DNA of 64,000 bases. It comes from Uliginosibacterium sp036017065. Its GTDB lineage: Bacteria > Pseudomonadota > Gammaproteobacteria > Burkholderiales > Rhodocyclaceae. The position numbers and the translations under genes were made by a program. Positions 1-7,908 of this stretch are shown piece by piece. Location: NCBI RefSeq assembly GCF_036017065.1, contig NZ_JAYXHR010000003.1, positions 501,008 to 565,007 on the forward strand, in the 5' to 3' direction. The notes under the pieces were generated by a model. The model did not search any database and was not told the DNA's origin. It saw only the letters and a list, made by a program, of their open reading frames with translations. Positions within the stretch are counted from its first letter, which is position 1; each line of letters opens with the position of its first letter.

Positions 1-1123
1 GCTTCATGCTGTCGTTGTTGGTGGCGGTCTGCGACAGGTCCATCAGGGTGCGGGCGAGGTGGCCGTCCTTGACGCCGATGTTCACGCCGCCGATGAGGTC
101 GGCTGCGTTCTCCTTCTGCGCCAGCCATTTCGCGGCGGTGCTGCTGGCGCCGCGGTCGGACAGCACGAACACCGAGCTGCCATGTGCATCCGGCTTGATG
201 AAGGCGTCGGCGTGGATGGACACGAAGAGATCCGCCTGCACGCGGCGGGCCTTGGCGACGCGCTGGTTCAGCGGCACGAAGAAGTCGGCGTCGCGCGTCA
301 TCATGGCGCGCATGTTCGGCTCGGCATCGATCTTGGCCTTGAGGCGGCGTGCGATGGCGAGGGTGACGTTCTTCTCGTAGGTGCCGCGACGACCGACTGC
401 GCCGGGGTCCTCGCCGCCGTGGCCGGGGTCCAGCGCGATGGTGATCATGCGCGTGACCGGCACCGCCTTGTCGGAAGACTTCGGTTCGCGGGTGACGATG
501 TCCGGCACGGGGCGCGTCGGTTCGCGCTGGATACCCGCCTGCGCATCACCCGGTACGGCGCGCGGGACGTCAGCCGGCGCGGATGCGGTGTTCGATGCGA
601 TCTGCGGTGCCGGGCCGTCCGGCTCGCCTGCGGCAGCGGCTTCCGGCGAGCGCTTCTCGATCAGCGCCATCAGCGGGTCGACCGGCTCGGTCGGGTACAG
701 GTCCAGCACCAGGCGGTGGCCGTATTCGCCCACCGGCGGCAGCGTGAACACCTGCGGGTGGACTTCCTTCTTCAGCTCCACCACCAGGCGGACCACGCCG
801 GGTCGGTTGCGGCCGGCGCGGATCAGCTTGATGTAGGGGTCGGCGTCGGTGATGCGTTCCGGCAGGCCTTGCAGGATGCTGTTGAACTCCACGCCTTCGA
901 GGTCGACCACCAGGCGCTCGGGGTTCTTCACGATCTGGTGCGAGAAGCGCAGCAGGTCGCGCGCCTCCAGCGTGATGCGGGTGTAGTCCTGCGCAGGCCA
1001 TACGCGCACCGCGAGCACGCGGGATTCGGCGGCGGCGAAACTGGGGGTGACGTTGAGCAGCAGGGCAGCGCCGCCGAAGCGCAGCAGCGCGCGCCGTGTC
1101 AGATCGTGGTTCGACTCAGACAT
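1..1123 (-). CDS. amiC: N-acetylmuramoyl-L-alanine amidase, AmiC type (C-terminus cut by window edge)
   Basis: Zinc amidase that cleaves the amide between N-acetylmuramate and the stem peptide in the periplasm, normally for daughter-cell separation. About 374 codons are visible; the rest lies beyond base 1. The start at 1123 gives MSESNHDLTRRALLRFGG, a twin-arginine (Tat) signal followed by a hydrophobic stretch and an AxA-like site, as in E. coli AmiA/AmiC. An AMIN domain (about residues 35-140) follows, then a proline- and alanine-rich linker. The Amidase_3 domain begins near residue 230 with ITIALDPGHGGEDPGAVG, which carries the first zinc His (near 235), with the conserved Glu near 250. 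Its start overlaps the tsaE stop, so the two genes are translationally linked; tsaE-amiC is a common proteobacterial pair, often followed by mutL. Confidence 0.93.
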   Translation of the reverse strand, partial: MSESNHDLTRRALLRFGGAALLLNVTPSFAAAESRVLAVRVWPAQDYTRITLEARDLLRFSHQIVKNPERLVVDLEGVEFNSILQGLPERITDADPYIKLIRAGRNRPGVVRLVVELKKEVHPQVFTLPPVGEYGHRLVLDLYPTEPVDPLMALIEKRSPEAAAAGEPDGPAPQIASNTASAPADVPRAVPGDAQAGIQREPTRPVPDIVTREPKSSDKAVPVTRMITIALDPGHGGEDPGAVGRRGTYEKNVTLAIARRLKAKIDAEPNMRAMMTRDADFFVPLNQRVAKARRVQADLFVSIHADAFIKPDAHGSSVFVLSDRGASSTAAKWLAQKENAADLIGGVNIGVKDGHLARTLMDLSQTATNNDSMK

Positions 1124-1647
1124 GCACGGCCCCGCTCGGTGAGGGCGAGGCATTCGATATCACGCCCGTCGATCCCGCCGCCATGGGCGACGACATGCAG
1201 CCGCAGCTCGATGTCGGGCAGCGGAACGTGCGGACGGGCCTTGTCAGCCCATTCCACGAGACAGGCGCCAGTGCCGGTGAAGTATTCGTCCAGGCCGGCT
1301 TCGAGAAATTCGTCGGCATGTGTGAACCGATAGAAATCAAAGTGATACAGAGGGATTCTAGAAACTGTATAAGGTTCTAGCAAGGTGTAAGTGGGGCTTT
1401 TTACATTTCCGGTGTGGCCCAGCGCACGCAATAACCCCCGCGTGAGCGTGGTTTTGCCGGCACCGAGGTCGCCGCTCAGCCAGACCACCAGGCCGGCTTC
1501 CATGGCCGGCGCCAGCGCCGCGCCGAAGGCCTCGGTGGCGGCCGGATCGGCCAGGTGGCGCCTTATCGGTTCCTGCCCCGGCCCCGCTGGCTGCGCGGTG
1601 GAGGCGGGCTTGGCACTATCATCGGCGGCGTGAGCGGAGTCGGACAT
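1099..1647 (-). CDS. tsaE: tRNA threonylcarbamoyladenosine biosynthesis ATPase TsaE
   Basis: P-loop ATPase of the TsaBDE complex that makes t6A at position 37 of ANN-decoding tRNAs. With a start at 1647 the protein has 182 residues. A Walker A motif, GDLGAGKTT, sits at residues 59-67. It is followed by the family signature SPTYTLLEPY and by YHFDFYRF, with a VEWADK segment near the C-terminus. The first 25 residues are a poorly conserved Ala/Pro-rich extension, so the true start could lie slightly downstream. The 3' end overlaps the start of the amidase gene by 25 bases, and the 5' end faces queG on the other strand. Confidence 0.95.
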   Translation of the reverse strand: MSDSAHAADDSAKPASTAQPAGPGQEPIRRHLADPAATEAFGAALAPAMEAGLVVWLSGDLGAGKTTLTRGLLRALGHTGNVKSPTYTLLEPYTVSRIPLYHFDFYRFTHADEFLEAGLDEYFTGTGACLVEWADKARPHVPLPDIELRLHVVAHGGGIDGRDIECLALTERGRACLSRTTI

Positions 1648-1650
1648 CCT

Positions 1651-2730
1651 GTGGAATCTCGAGAGCAACAAGTGCGGCTGGAAGGCGAGGCCCTGGCGGC
1701 GCGTATCCGCGCCTGGGGCTTCGAGCTGGGCTTCGATGCGGTGGGCTTTGCCGGGGTGGATCTGAAAGGGGCCGAGCAGGGCCTGCTGGACTGGCTGGCG
1801 GCCGGCTTCCACGGCGAAATGGATTATATGGCCCGCCATGGCGTGAAGCGGGCGCGCCCGGCGGAGCTGGTGCCGGGCACGGTGAGCGCCATTTCCGTGC
1901 GGATGAACTACTGGCCGGAGCGCGAGCTGGGCGATGCCGAGGCGGCGCTGGCCGACCCGCAGCGCGCCTACGTGTCCCGCTACGCGCTGGGCCGCGACTA
2001 TCACAAGGTGTTGCGCAACCGCCTGCAGAAGCTGGCCGATCGCGTGGCGGCCGAGGTCGGCGCCTTCGGCCACCGGGTGTTCGTGGATTCCGCGCCGGTA
2101 CTGGAAGTGGCGCTGGCCACGCAGGCCGGGCTGGGCTGGCGCGGCAAGCACACGCTGCTGCTGAACCGCGATTCGGGCTCCTGCTTCTTCCTCGGCGAGA
2201 TCTACACCGACCTGGCGCTGCCACCCGATTCGCCGCCGGAGGAGCACTGCGGACGCTGCACGCGCTGCATCGATGCCTGTCCGACCCAGGCCATCGTGGC
2301 GCCGTACTCGGTGGACGCGCGGCGCTGCATCTCCTACCTGACCATCGAGCTGAAGGGCAGCATCCCGGAGGAATTCCGCGGCGCGATGGGCAACCGCATC
2401 TACGGCTGCGACGACTGCCAGCTGGCCTGCCCGTGGAACCGTTTCGCCCAGGTCACGCGCGAGGGGGATTTCTCGCCCCGCCACCGGCTGGACAGCGCCT
2501 CGCTGGTGGAGCTGTTCGGCTGGAGCGCGACGGACTTCGCCGAGCGCACCGCCGGTTCCGCCATCCACCGCATCGGCCACGAACGCTGGCTGCGCAACAT
2601 CGCGGTGGCGCTGGGCAATGCACCGACGTCACCGGAAGTCCTGGCGGCGCTGCGCAGCAGGGTGGACGACGCATCGGCCCTGGTGCGTGAGCATGTCGCT
2701 TGGGCGCTGGACCGGCATGGTGGCGGCTGA
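1651..2730 (+). CDS. queG: Epoxyqueuosine reductase QueG
   Basis: Cobalamin- and [4Fe-4S]-dependent enzyme that reduces epoxyqueuosine to queuosine in tRNA, the last step of the pathway. Two ferredoxin-like cysteine clusters are visible: HCGRCTRCIDACPTQ near residues 199-213 and CDDCQLACPW near 253. They follow an N-terminal DUF1730-type domain and precede a HEAT-like tail. The start is uncertain. GTG at 1651 has a GGAG 11 bases upstream and gives the usual short N-terminus before GFELGFDAVG; GTG at 1630 and ATG at 1555 are in frame but run further into tsaE on the other strand. Three further queuosine genes lie downstream in this window. Confidence 0.93.
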   Translation: MESREQQVRLEGEALAARIRAWGFELGFDAVGFAGVDLKGAEQGLLDWLAAGFHGEMDYMARHGVKRARPAELVPGTVSAISVRMNYWPERELGDAEAALADPQRAYVSRYALGRDYHKVLRNRLQKLADRVAAEVGAFGHRVFVDSAPVLEVALATQAGLGWRGKHTLLLNRDSGSCFFLGEIYTDLALPPDSPPEEHCGRCTRCIDACPTQAIVAPYSVDARRCISYLTIELKGSIPEEFRGAMGNRIYGCDDCQLACPWNRFAQVTREGDFSPRHRLDSASLVELFGWSATDFAERTAGSAIHRIGHERWLRNIAVALGNAPTSPEVLAALRSRVDDASALVREHVAWALDRHGGG

Positions 2731-2872
2731 AGGTGGCAGGTAAGGGGAGGTGGGTGGCAGGTGAGGGGGCGCATTCCGCCCGTCACGAATTCGTTAGACT
2801 CTCGTCGCGCCGCCGCTCGCTGCCGGCGCTTCGCCCTTCATCTATCTTCATCTTTCACGCCCCACCACGAAT

Positions 2873-3202
2873 ATGGCCTTCGCAGACAACCTCAAGCACC
2901 TGCCCGGCGTCTCCCACCTCTCCGCGCTGCAACTCCTGGATGCCGACGGCAAGGTCGTGGCGACCATCGAACACAAGCAGGGGCAGATCGGCTCGCTGAC
3001 GCTCTACAACCACCTCGCGCAGACCTACGGCTCCATCACGCCGGACGCCGCCCGCAAGGGCCTGGAGTTGTACGCCGAGCACACCGAGGACGCCCGCGCC
3101 AACCCCGGCAAGCACCCCAACATCGACCGCCTGTTCGCGCTGGAAGCCAGCGGGAACCCGCTGCGCGTAAAGCACGTCTTCGTCGGTGGCCAGGCGGAAT
3201 AA
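2873..3202 (+). CDS. DUF2322 family protein
   Basis: A 109-residue soluble protein (starts MAFADNLKHLPGVSHLSALQ) that I recognise as the DUF2322 family, found mostly in beta- and gammaproteobacteria and of unknown function. It has no signal peptide, membrane segment or recognisable catalytic motif. It contains a Gly/Asp turn (LLDADGKVV) and an acidic, His-containing C-terminal half with GKHPNIDRL. It lies between queG and a cytochrome c' gene, all on the plus strand, with a 142-base gap upstream and 68 bases downstream. Real gene: high confidence; function: unknown. Confidence 0.85.
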   Translation: MAFADNLKHLPGVSHLSALQLLDADGKVVATIEHKQGQIGSLTLYNHLAQTYGSITPDAARKGLELYAEHTEDARANPGKHPNIDRLFALEASGNPLRVKHVFVGGQAE

Positions 3203-3270
3203 AGCACGGCCTGCCAGCGTTCTACCTCTGCATCCGTTCCATCCCACCACCAGAGAAAGGGAGTTCTGCA

Positions 3271-3732
3271 ATGCAGCTTCGCCATGTAATCGTCCTGACC
3301 GCCGCCGCCCTCGGCACCGTTGCGGCCACCGCCCAGACCTTCAAGCCGGAAGACCAGATCCGCTATCGCCAGTCGGTGATGCAGGTCACCCAGCGCAGCC
3401 TGGGCGCCCTCAACGGCATGATCCGCGGCGATACGCCGTACAACAAGGAACTGGCGGTCAAGCACGCCGAGACCATCGCCAACCTCATCGCCTGGTCGGG
3501 CACGTCCTTCGGGCCGGGGACCGACAAGGGAGCGCCGACGCGCGCGGATGCCAAGATCTGGAGCGAGCCTGACAAATTCAAGGCGCTCTACGACAGGCAC
3601 ATCGCTGAAGCGGGCAAGTTGCCGGCCGCCGCGGCAGGCGATGCCAATACCCTGAAAGCCCAGTTCGCCGAGGTCACGCGCAACTGCAAGACCTGCCACG
3701 ACGACTACCGCAGCCGCGAGTATCGCAACTGA
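3271..3732 (+). CDS. Cytochrome c'
   Basis: Periplasmic four-helix-bundle c-type cytochrome of 153 residues. A cleavable signal peptide (residues 1-21, ending ATAQ) precedes a helical domain. The single haem site CKTCH is at residues 139-143, close to the C-terminus, as is diagnostic of cytochromes c'. RYRQSVMQ near the mature N-terminus fits the conserved Arg and sixth-ligand-side helix. Family members bind NO and CO and are linked to nitrosative stress defence or electron transfer. AGAAAGGG lies just upstream of the ATG at 3271. A cytochrome b561 that could be its redox partner is encoded 2.3 kb away on the other strand. Confidence 0.92.
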   Translation: MQLRHVIVLTAAALGTVAATAQTFKPEDQIRYRQSVMQVTQRSLGALNGMIRGDTPYNKELAVKHAETIANLIAWSGTSFGPGTDKGAPTRADAKIWSEPDKFKALYDRHIAEAGKLPAAAAGDANTLKAQFAEVTRNCKTCHDDYRSREYRN

Positions 3733-4052
3733 GCCGGAACTGAGCCCGAGCTGTGTTGCACTGAGCCGTAGCCGGGCCCCCGGTTGATCGGGGATCGGCC
3801 GCAACAAATTTCCGTAAACGGTTGTTGTAAATCGTTTTCTGTCACGGCGCTGTCCGCGCCGTGACATCTGGAAACATTCCCTAGGTAGTTCCCTCCATCA
3901 AGGCTTGCAGGCCTTTCCCGTAGTTTCCTGGTGTCGTCGTTTCCGTCGTTCTGAGGGTGTCCCCGCTTGACAACTCGGATGGAAAAGTAAACGATTAACT
4001 TGTGAGCCGGCGAGTAGCGGCTCGCCATCATTCAGTCCAAGGAGGAAGACAT
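3733..4052. other. 320-base intergenic region upstream of the ABC binding protein
   Basis: No credible coding frame. It holds a perfect 11-base inverted repeat at 3840-3866 without a following T run, listed separately. A TTGACA hexamer lies at 3967-3972; the best -10 candidate is TAAACG at 3988, with a short 15-base spacer, so this promoter is only tentative. A strong ribosome-binding sequence, GGAGGAAG, at 4041-4048 decides the start of the next gene at 4053. Confidence 0.6.
3840..3866. repeat. Perfect inverted repeat, 11-base arms, 5-base loop
   Basis: TGTCACGGCGC at 3840-3850 pairs perfectly with 3856-3866 around the loop TGTCC. It lies 108 bases after the cytochrome c' stop and is followed by TCTGGAAAC instead of a T run, so it is not a standard intrinsic terminator. 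It could be a Rho-assisted 3' end, an operator for the downstream gene or an RNA-stabilising hairpin. Confidence 0.7.
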
Positions 4053-5984
4053 ATGTCCCAGAAAACCCACAGCCGCAGCGCGTTGCATGCCGTGTTCGGC
4101 ACAGTGGCGTTCGCTTCCGGCGCGCTGCTGGCCCTGCCGGCAGCGGCTTACCAGGAAGCGCCGCAGCTCGCGGCGCTGGTGAAGGAGGGCAAGCTGCCCA
4201 CCGTCGACAAGCGCCTGCCGGAAAAGCCGGACGTCGTGAAGCCGGTCGACAAGGTCGGCAGCTACGGCGGCACGCTGCGCAGCGCCCTGCGCGGCAACGG
4301 CGACCACAATGCCATCCTGCGTCTGGTGGGTAACCAGGGGCTGGTGCGCTGGAACCTCGACTTCCAGGGCGTATCGCCCAATCTGGCCGAGAGCTGGACG
4401 GTCAGCAAGGACGGCAGCGAATTCGTGTTCAAGCTGCGCAAGGGCCTGAAGTGGTCCGATGGTTCGCCTTTCACCGCCGACGACATCCTGTTCAGCATGA
4501 ACGACGTGGTGGGCAACAAGCAGTTCCTCAGCCAGGTGCCCTCGCAATACACGGCCGACGGCAAGTACGCCGAGATCACCAAGATCGACGACACCACCGT
4601 CAAGTTCAAGTTTGCCGGTTCCTACCGCAGCTTCCTGGAGCAGTTGTCCACGCCGCTGGGCCAGCACCCGACGCTGTACAGCAAGAACTACTGCCAGCAG
4701 TTCCACCCCAAGTACAACCCGAAGGTGCAGGAACTGGTCTCCGCCGCCAAGGCGCAGGACTGGGCCGCGCTGTTCCGTGCCCGTTGCGGTGACATCGAGA
4801 TCGTGACCCGCTGGGGCAACCCGGACAAACCCACGATGGATCCGTGGGTGATCGCCGAGCCGTACTCCGGTGGTGCCACCCGCGTGGCCCTGCGCCGCAA
4901 CCCGTACTTCTGGCAGGTCGACACCGCGGGCAACCAGCTGCCCTACATCGACAACCTGCAGCTGCCGATCATCTCGGAAGTGGAAACCATCGTGCTCGCC
5001 GCCATCAATGGCCAGCTCGACTTCCAGGTCCGTCACATCGACAACATCCAGAACCGTCCGGTGCTGGCCGAGAACGCCGCCAAGGGCAACTACAAGGTGC
5101 TGAGCCTGCCGGGTACCGGCGCGACGTCCATCGGCGTGTTCCTCAACCAGTCGACCACGAACCCGAAGCTGCGCGAACTGATGCGCAACAAGGAGTTCCG
5201 CATCGCGCTGTCGGAAGGCATGGACCGCAAGGAGATCAACGACATCGTCTTCCTCGGTCAGGGCGAACCCTGGCAGATCGGCCCGCGCAAGCAGCACAAG
5301 TACTACAACGAGAAGCTGGCCAAGCAGTTCACCGCCTATGACCCGAAGGACGCCAACGCGCGCCTGGACAAGATGGGCCTGACGCAGCGTGATCCGCAGG
5401 GCTTCCGCCAGTACAAGGACGGTGGCCGCATCGCCATGAACGTGATCGCCAGCCTGGCGTATCCCTCGCACATCGAAGCGCTGGAACTGATGCGCAAGCA
5501 CTGGGCGAAGATCGGTGTCGAGCTGGTGATCCGCGCCTCCGAACGCACGCTGTTCTACGACCGCGCCAACAACAATGACTACGACATCAGCGTCGACGCG
5601 CTGGCCGGTGGTCTGGACCCGACGCAGAACCCGCGCGGCTTCCTGGCGGTGCATCCGCAGGAGTCGCGTCAGAGCCTGCTGTGGGTGCGCTGGTACGAGA
5701 GCAAGGGCAAGACCGGCGAAGAGCCGCCTGCCAGCATGAAGAAGCGCCTGGACCTGTACGACCAGTGGAAGGATGCCGCGACCGACAGCGAAGCCGATTC
5801 GCTGTTCCGCCAGATCCTCGCCATCTCGGCCGACGAGCTGGAAGTGCTGGGCACCGTGGCGCCCCCGGGCATCACCGGCGTGCGTAGCAACAAGCTGATC
5901 AACGTCTACGACCGCATGCCGTGGAGCTGGGTGTACCCGACCCCGGGCCCGGCCCTGCCGCAGACCTGGGCATTCACGCGCTGA
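4053..5984 (+). CDS. ABC transporter substrate-binding protein, peptide/nickel (SBP_bac_5) family
   Basis: Periplasmic solute receptor of 643 residues, large for the family. The ATG at 4053 is preceded by GGAGGAAG. It has a Sec signal peptide (residues 1-32, ending PAAAYQEA). The class C binding-protein core shows NLAESWTVSKDGSEFVFKLR, KWSDGSPFTADD and later LMRKHWAKIGVELVI. Known relatives bind oligopeptides, opines or other bulky solutes; the ligand cannot be read from sequence. No permease or ATPase gene is adjacent, so it is an orphan receptor that either shares a transporter encoded elsewhere or works in sensing or scavenging. An intrinsic terminator follows at 6004. Confidence 0.9.
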   Translation: MSQKTHSRSALHAVFGTVAFASGALLALPAAAYQEAPQLAALVKEGKLPTVDKRLPEKPDVVKPVDKVGSYGGTLRSALRGNGDHNAILRLVGNQGLVRWNLDFQGVSPNLAESWTVSKDGSEFVFKLRKGLKWSDGSPFTADDILFSMNDVVGNKQFLSQVPSQYTADGKYAEITKIDDTTVKFKFAGSYRSFLEQLSTPLGQHPTLYSKNYCQQFHPKYNPKVQELVSAAKAQDWAALFRARCGDIEIVTRWGNPDKPTMDPWVIAEPYSGGATRVALRRNPYFWQVDTAGNQLPYIDNLQLPIISEVETIVLAAINGQLDFQVRHIDNIQNRPVLAENAAKGNYKVLSLPGTGATSIGVFLNQSTTNPKLRELMRNKEFRIALSEGMDRKEINDIVFLGQGEPWQIGPRKQHKYYNEKLAKQFTAYDPKDANARLDKMGLTQRDPQGFRQYKDGGRIAMNVIASLAYPSHIEALELMRKHWAKIGVELVIRASERTLFYDRANNNDYDISVDALAGGLDPTQNPRGFLAVHPQESRQSLLWVRWYESKGKTGEEPPASMKKRLDLYDQWKDAATDSEADSLFRQILAISADELEVLGTVAPPGITGVRSNKLINVYDRMPWSWVYPTPGPALPQTWAFTR

Positions 5985-6003
5985 GAGCAGTAGCGCTGCA
6001 ATG

Positions 6004-6033
6004 AAAAAGGGCCACGCAAGTGGCCCTTTTTTT
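6004..6033 (+). terminator. Rho-independent terminator after the ABC binding protein gene
   Basis: AAAAAGGGCCAC, loop GCAA, then GTGGCCCTTTTTTT: a 7-bp GC-rich core extended by A-T pairs, with a run of seven or more T. It starts 20 bases after the stop codon at 5984. Confidence 0.92.
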
Positions 6034-6074
6034 GTTGGCTGGTCAGGTTAGCTGACGGCTGTTCAGCCCTGGGT

Positions 6075-6770
6075 TCAGACCTGGGTCACGAGGTACCACA
6101 CCGAAATGCCTGCCAGAGCCGCCAATACGATGCCGACGAGCAGGTTGCCGCCTTGTGCGTCGCTGGCCGCCGATCCAGCGGGATACTGCTTGCGACCGCT
6201 CAGCATCGCGCTGACCAGGCGTTCGCCCTTCACCACGCGGTAGAACAGCAGGGCGGCCAGGTGCAGCAGGATCAGCACGATCAGCAGCTTGCTGTTCCAG
6301 TCATGTAATTGCGCCATCAGCAGGGCGGTGTCGCCGTCGACCAGCTTGTACAGCGGCGCTTCGAAGAGCACCTCGTCGGTCAGGAACAGGCCGGTGACGG
6401 CCTGTACGAGGCAGCACGCGAGCAGGGCCAGCACCGACAGTGCACCGAGCGGGTTGTGTCCCCCCACCACGGGGCCGCTGCCCTTCAGGTAGGCGAGGAT
6501 GGTGCCGGGGCCGCGTATGAAGCTGGTGAATCGCGCGTGCGTGCCGCCGACGAAGCCCCACAGCACGCGGAAGATCAGTAGCGTCAGGATGGCGTAGCCG
6601 ATGCGCGCATGCCAGGTGAGTGGATCATCCATCTTCAGCGCTTCGCTGAATTCCGCGATGACGATGTTGGCGACGATCAGGCTGGCGAACGCCCAGTGGA
6701 ACAGGCGAAGCGGCAGGTCCCAGACGAGCACGCTGCGAGTGGTGGCGGTGGAGGCTGGCGAGGCGGACAT
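6075..6770 (-). CDS. Cytochrome b561 family, di-haem membrane protein
   Basis: Inner-membrane cytochrome b of 231 residues, resembling Ni/Fe-hydrogenase-type b subunits and prokaryotic b561. The start at 6770 follows AGAAGGGG. Four hydrophobic helices fall near residues 20-40, 52-72, 105-125 and 155-178, with a further C-terminal segment at 205-225. Haem-ligand candidates are the His of RLFHWAF, TWHARIGY, and paired His in LHDWNSKLL and LLHLAALLFY. It probably passes quinol-derived electrons to a periplasmic c-type acceptor; cytochrome c' encoded nearby is one candidate, by inference. It is monocistronic, lying after the secF terminator. Confidence 0.85.
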   Translation of the reverse strand: MSASPASTATTRSVLVWDLPLRLFHWAFASLIVANIVIAEFSEALKMDDPLTWHARIGYAILTLLIFRVLWGFVGGTHARFTSFIRGPGTILAYLKGSGPVVGGHNPLGALSVLALLACCLVQAVTGLFLTDEVLFEAPLYKLVDGDTALLMAQLHDWNSKLLIVLILLHLAALLFYRVVKGERLVSAMLSGRKQYPAGSAASDAQGGNLLVGIVLAALAGISVWYLVTQV

Positions 6771-6871
6771 GGCGGAACCCCTTCTGTGAGAGTCTGTTGC
6801 GCGGAGCAGGCCGGGCGCGAAATGGCCGGATGGCGTCCGGCAGCCCGCTATTCTGCGCCGGCCGCCGGGAA

Positions 6872-6902
6872 ACGAAAAAGGCTCCCGCAGGAGCCTTTTC
6901 GT
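6872..6902 (-). terminator. Rho-independent terminator after secF
   Basis: ACGAAAAGGCTCC, loop TGCG, GGAGCCTTTTTCGT on the minus strand: 6-bp GC core plus A-T extension and T run, 47 bases beyond the secF stop. It separates the yajC-secD-secF transcript from the cytochrome b561 gene on the same strand. Confidence 0.88.
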
Positions 6903-6948
6903 GTTTTTGCGAAGCGGGTCTGTAACCCAGACCACGCTCAGACCACGC

Positions 6949-7887
6949 TCAAACCACCGCCTCTTCCTTCGGCTTCACCGGCTTGACGAACTGCTCGCGC
7001 GACACGCCCAGCCACATGACCAGCGGGCAGGCCACCAGCACCGACGAGTAGATACCGAAGCAGATGCCGATGGTCAGCGCCATCGCGAAGTAGTGCAGGG
7101 CGGCGCCACCGAACAGCAGCATCGAGCACACCATCAGCTGCGTGCTGGCGTGGGTGATGATGGTGCGCGAGATGGTGCTGGTGATGGCGTGGTCCAGCAC
7201 CTGCGGCACGGTGAGGTTGCGCACCTTCGAATTGCGGAAGGTTTCGCGCACCCGGTCGAACACCACCACCGATTCGTTCACCGAGTAGCCCAGCACGGCG
7301 AGCACCGCGGCCAGCACGGGCAGCGAAAACTCCCACTGGAAGAAGGCGAAGAAGCCCAGGATGATGATGACGTCGTGCAGGTTGGCGATGATCGCCGACA
7401 CCGCGAAGCGCCACTCAAAGCGGAAGGCCAGGTAGATGACGATGCCGAAGATCACCAGCATCAGCGCCAACGCGCCGTCCTCGGCCAGTTCGCGGCCCAC
7501 CTGCGGGCCCACTGCCTCATTGCGGCGCAGTTCCGGCTGCTCGGCGCTCAGGCCTTCGATGGCCTTCAGTACCTGCGCCGGCACTGCGTTGGGGTCGACG
7601 CCTTCGCGGTTGGGCACGCGGATCATCACGTCGCGCGAGGTACCGAAGTTCTGCACCTGGGCGTCCTGGTAGCCGATCTTCGTCATGGCTTCGCGGATCG
7701 GCTCCAGCTGCGGTGCTTCCTTGTAGGCCAGCTCCATGACGGTACCGCCGGTGAACTCCACCGACAGGTGCAGGCCGCGGCTGAAGAGGAAGAACACCGC
7801 GAGCAGGAAGGTGATGAAGGAGATCGCGTTGAAGATCAACGCGTGCTTCATGAACGGGATGTCTTTACGGATGCGGAAAAATTCCAT
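6949..7887 (-). CDS. secF: Protein translocase subunit SecF
   Basis: Integral membrane partner of SecD. Together they use the proton gradient to pull exported chains through SecYEG from the periplasmic side. The length (312 residues) is typical. The N-terminus MEFFRIRKDIPFM and first helix are canonical, followed by LSVEFTGGTVMEL in the P1-like loop. Five more helices follow in the SecD_SecF domain, including LGYSVNESVVVFDRVRE and the conserved TISRTIITHAST segment. The gene sits 21 bases after secD in the same operon and ends at a terminator. Confidence 0.97.
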   Translation of the reverse strand: MEFFRIRKDIPFMKHALIFNAISFITFLLAVFFLFSRGLHLSVEFTGGTVMELAYKEAPQLEPIREAMTKIGYQDAQVQNFGTSRDVMIRVPNREGVDPNAVPAQVLKAIEGLSAEQPELRRNEAVGPQVGRELAEDGALALMLVIFGIVIYLAFRFEWRFAVSAIIANLHDVIIILGFFAFFQWEFSLPVLAAVLAVLGYSVNESVVVFDRVRETFRNSKVRNLTVPQVLDHAITSTISRTIITHASTQLMVCSMLLFGGAALHYFAMALTIGICFGIYSSVLVACPLVMWLGVSREQFVKPVKPKEEAVV

Positions 7888-7908
7888 GGTCCTTGTCTCC
7901 TGCGCCGG

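Noticed and set aside
1648..2580. N-terminal extension of TsaE
   Set aside because: The extension is antisense to queG and has no similarity to the family; the TsaE domain starts after 1647.
4032..5654. A 540-residue minus-strand open frame
   Set aside because: It is antisense to the ABC binding protein, which has a signal peptide, clear motifs, a strong ribosome-binding site and a terminator.
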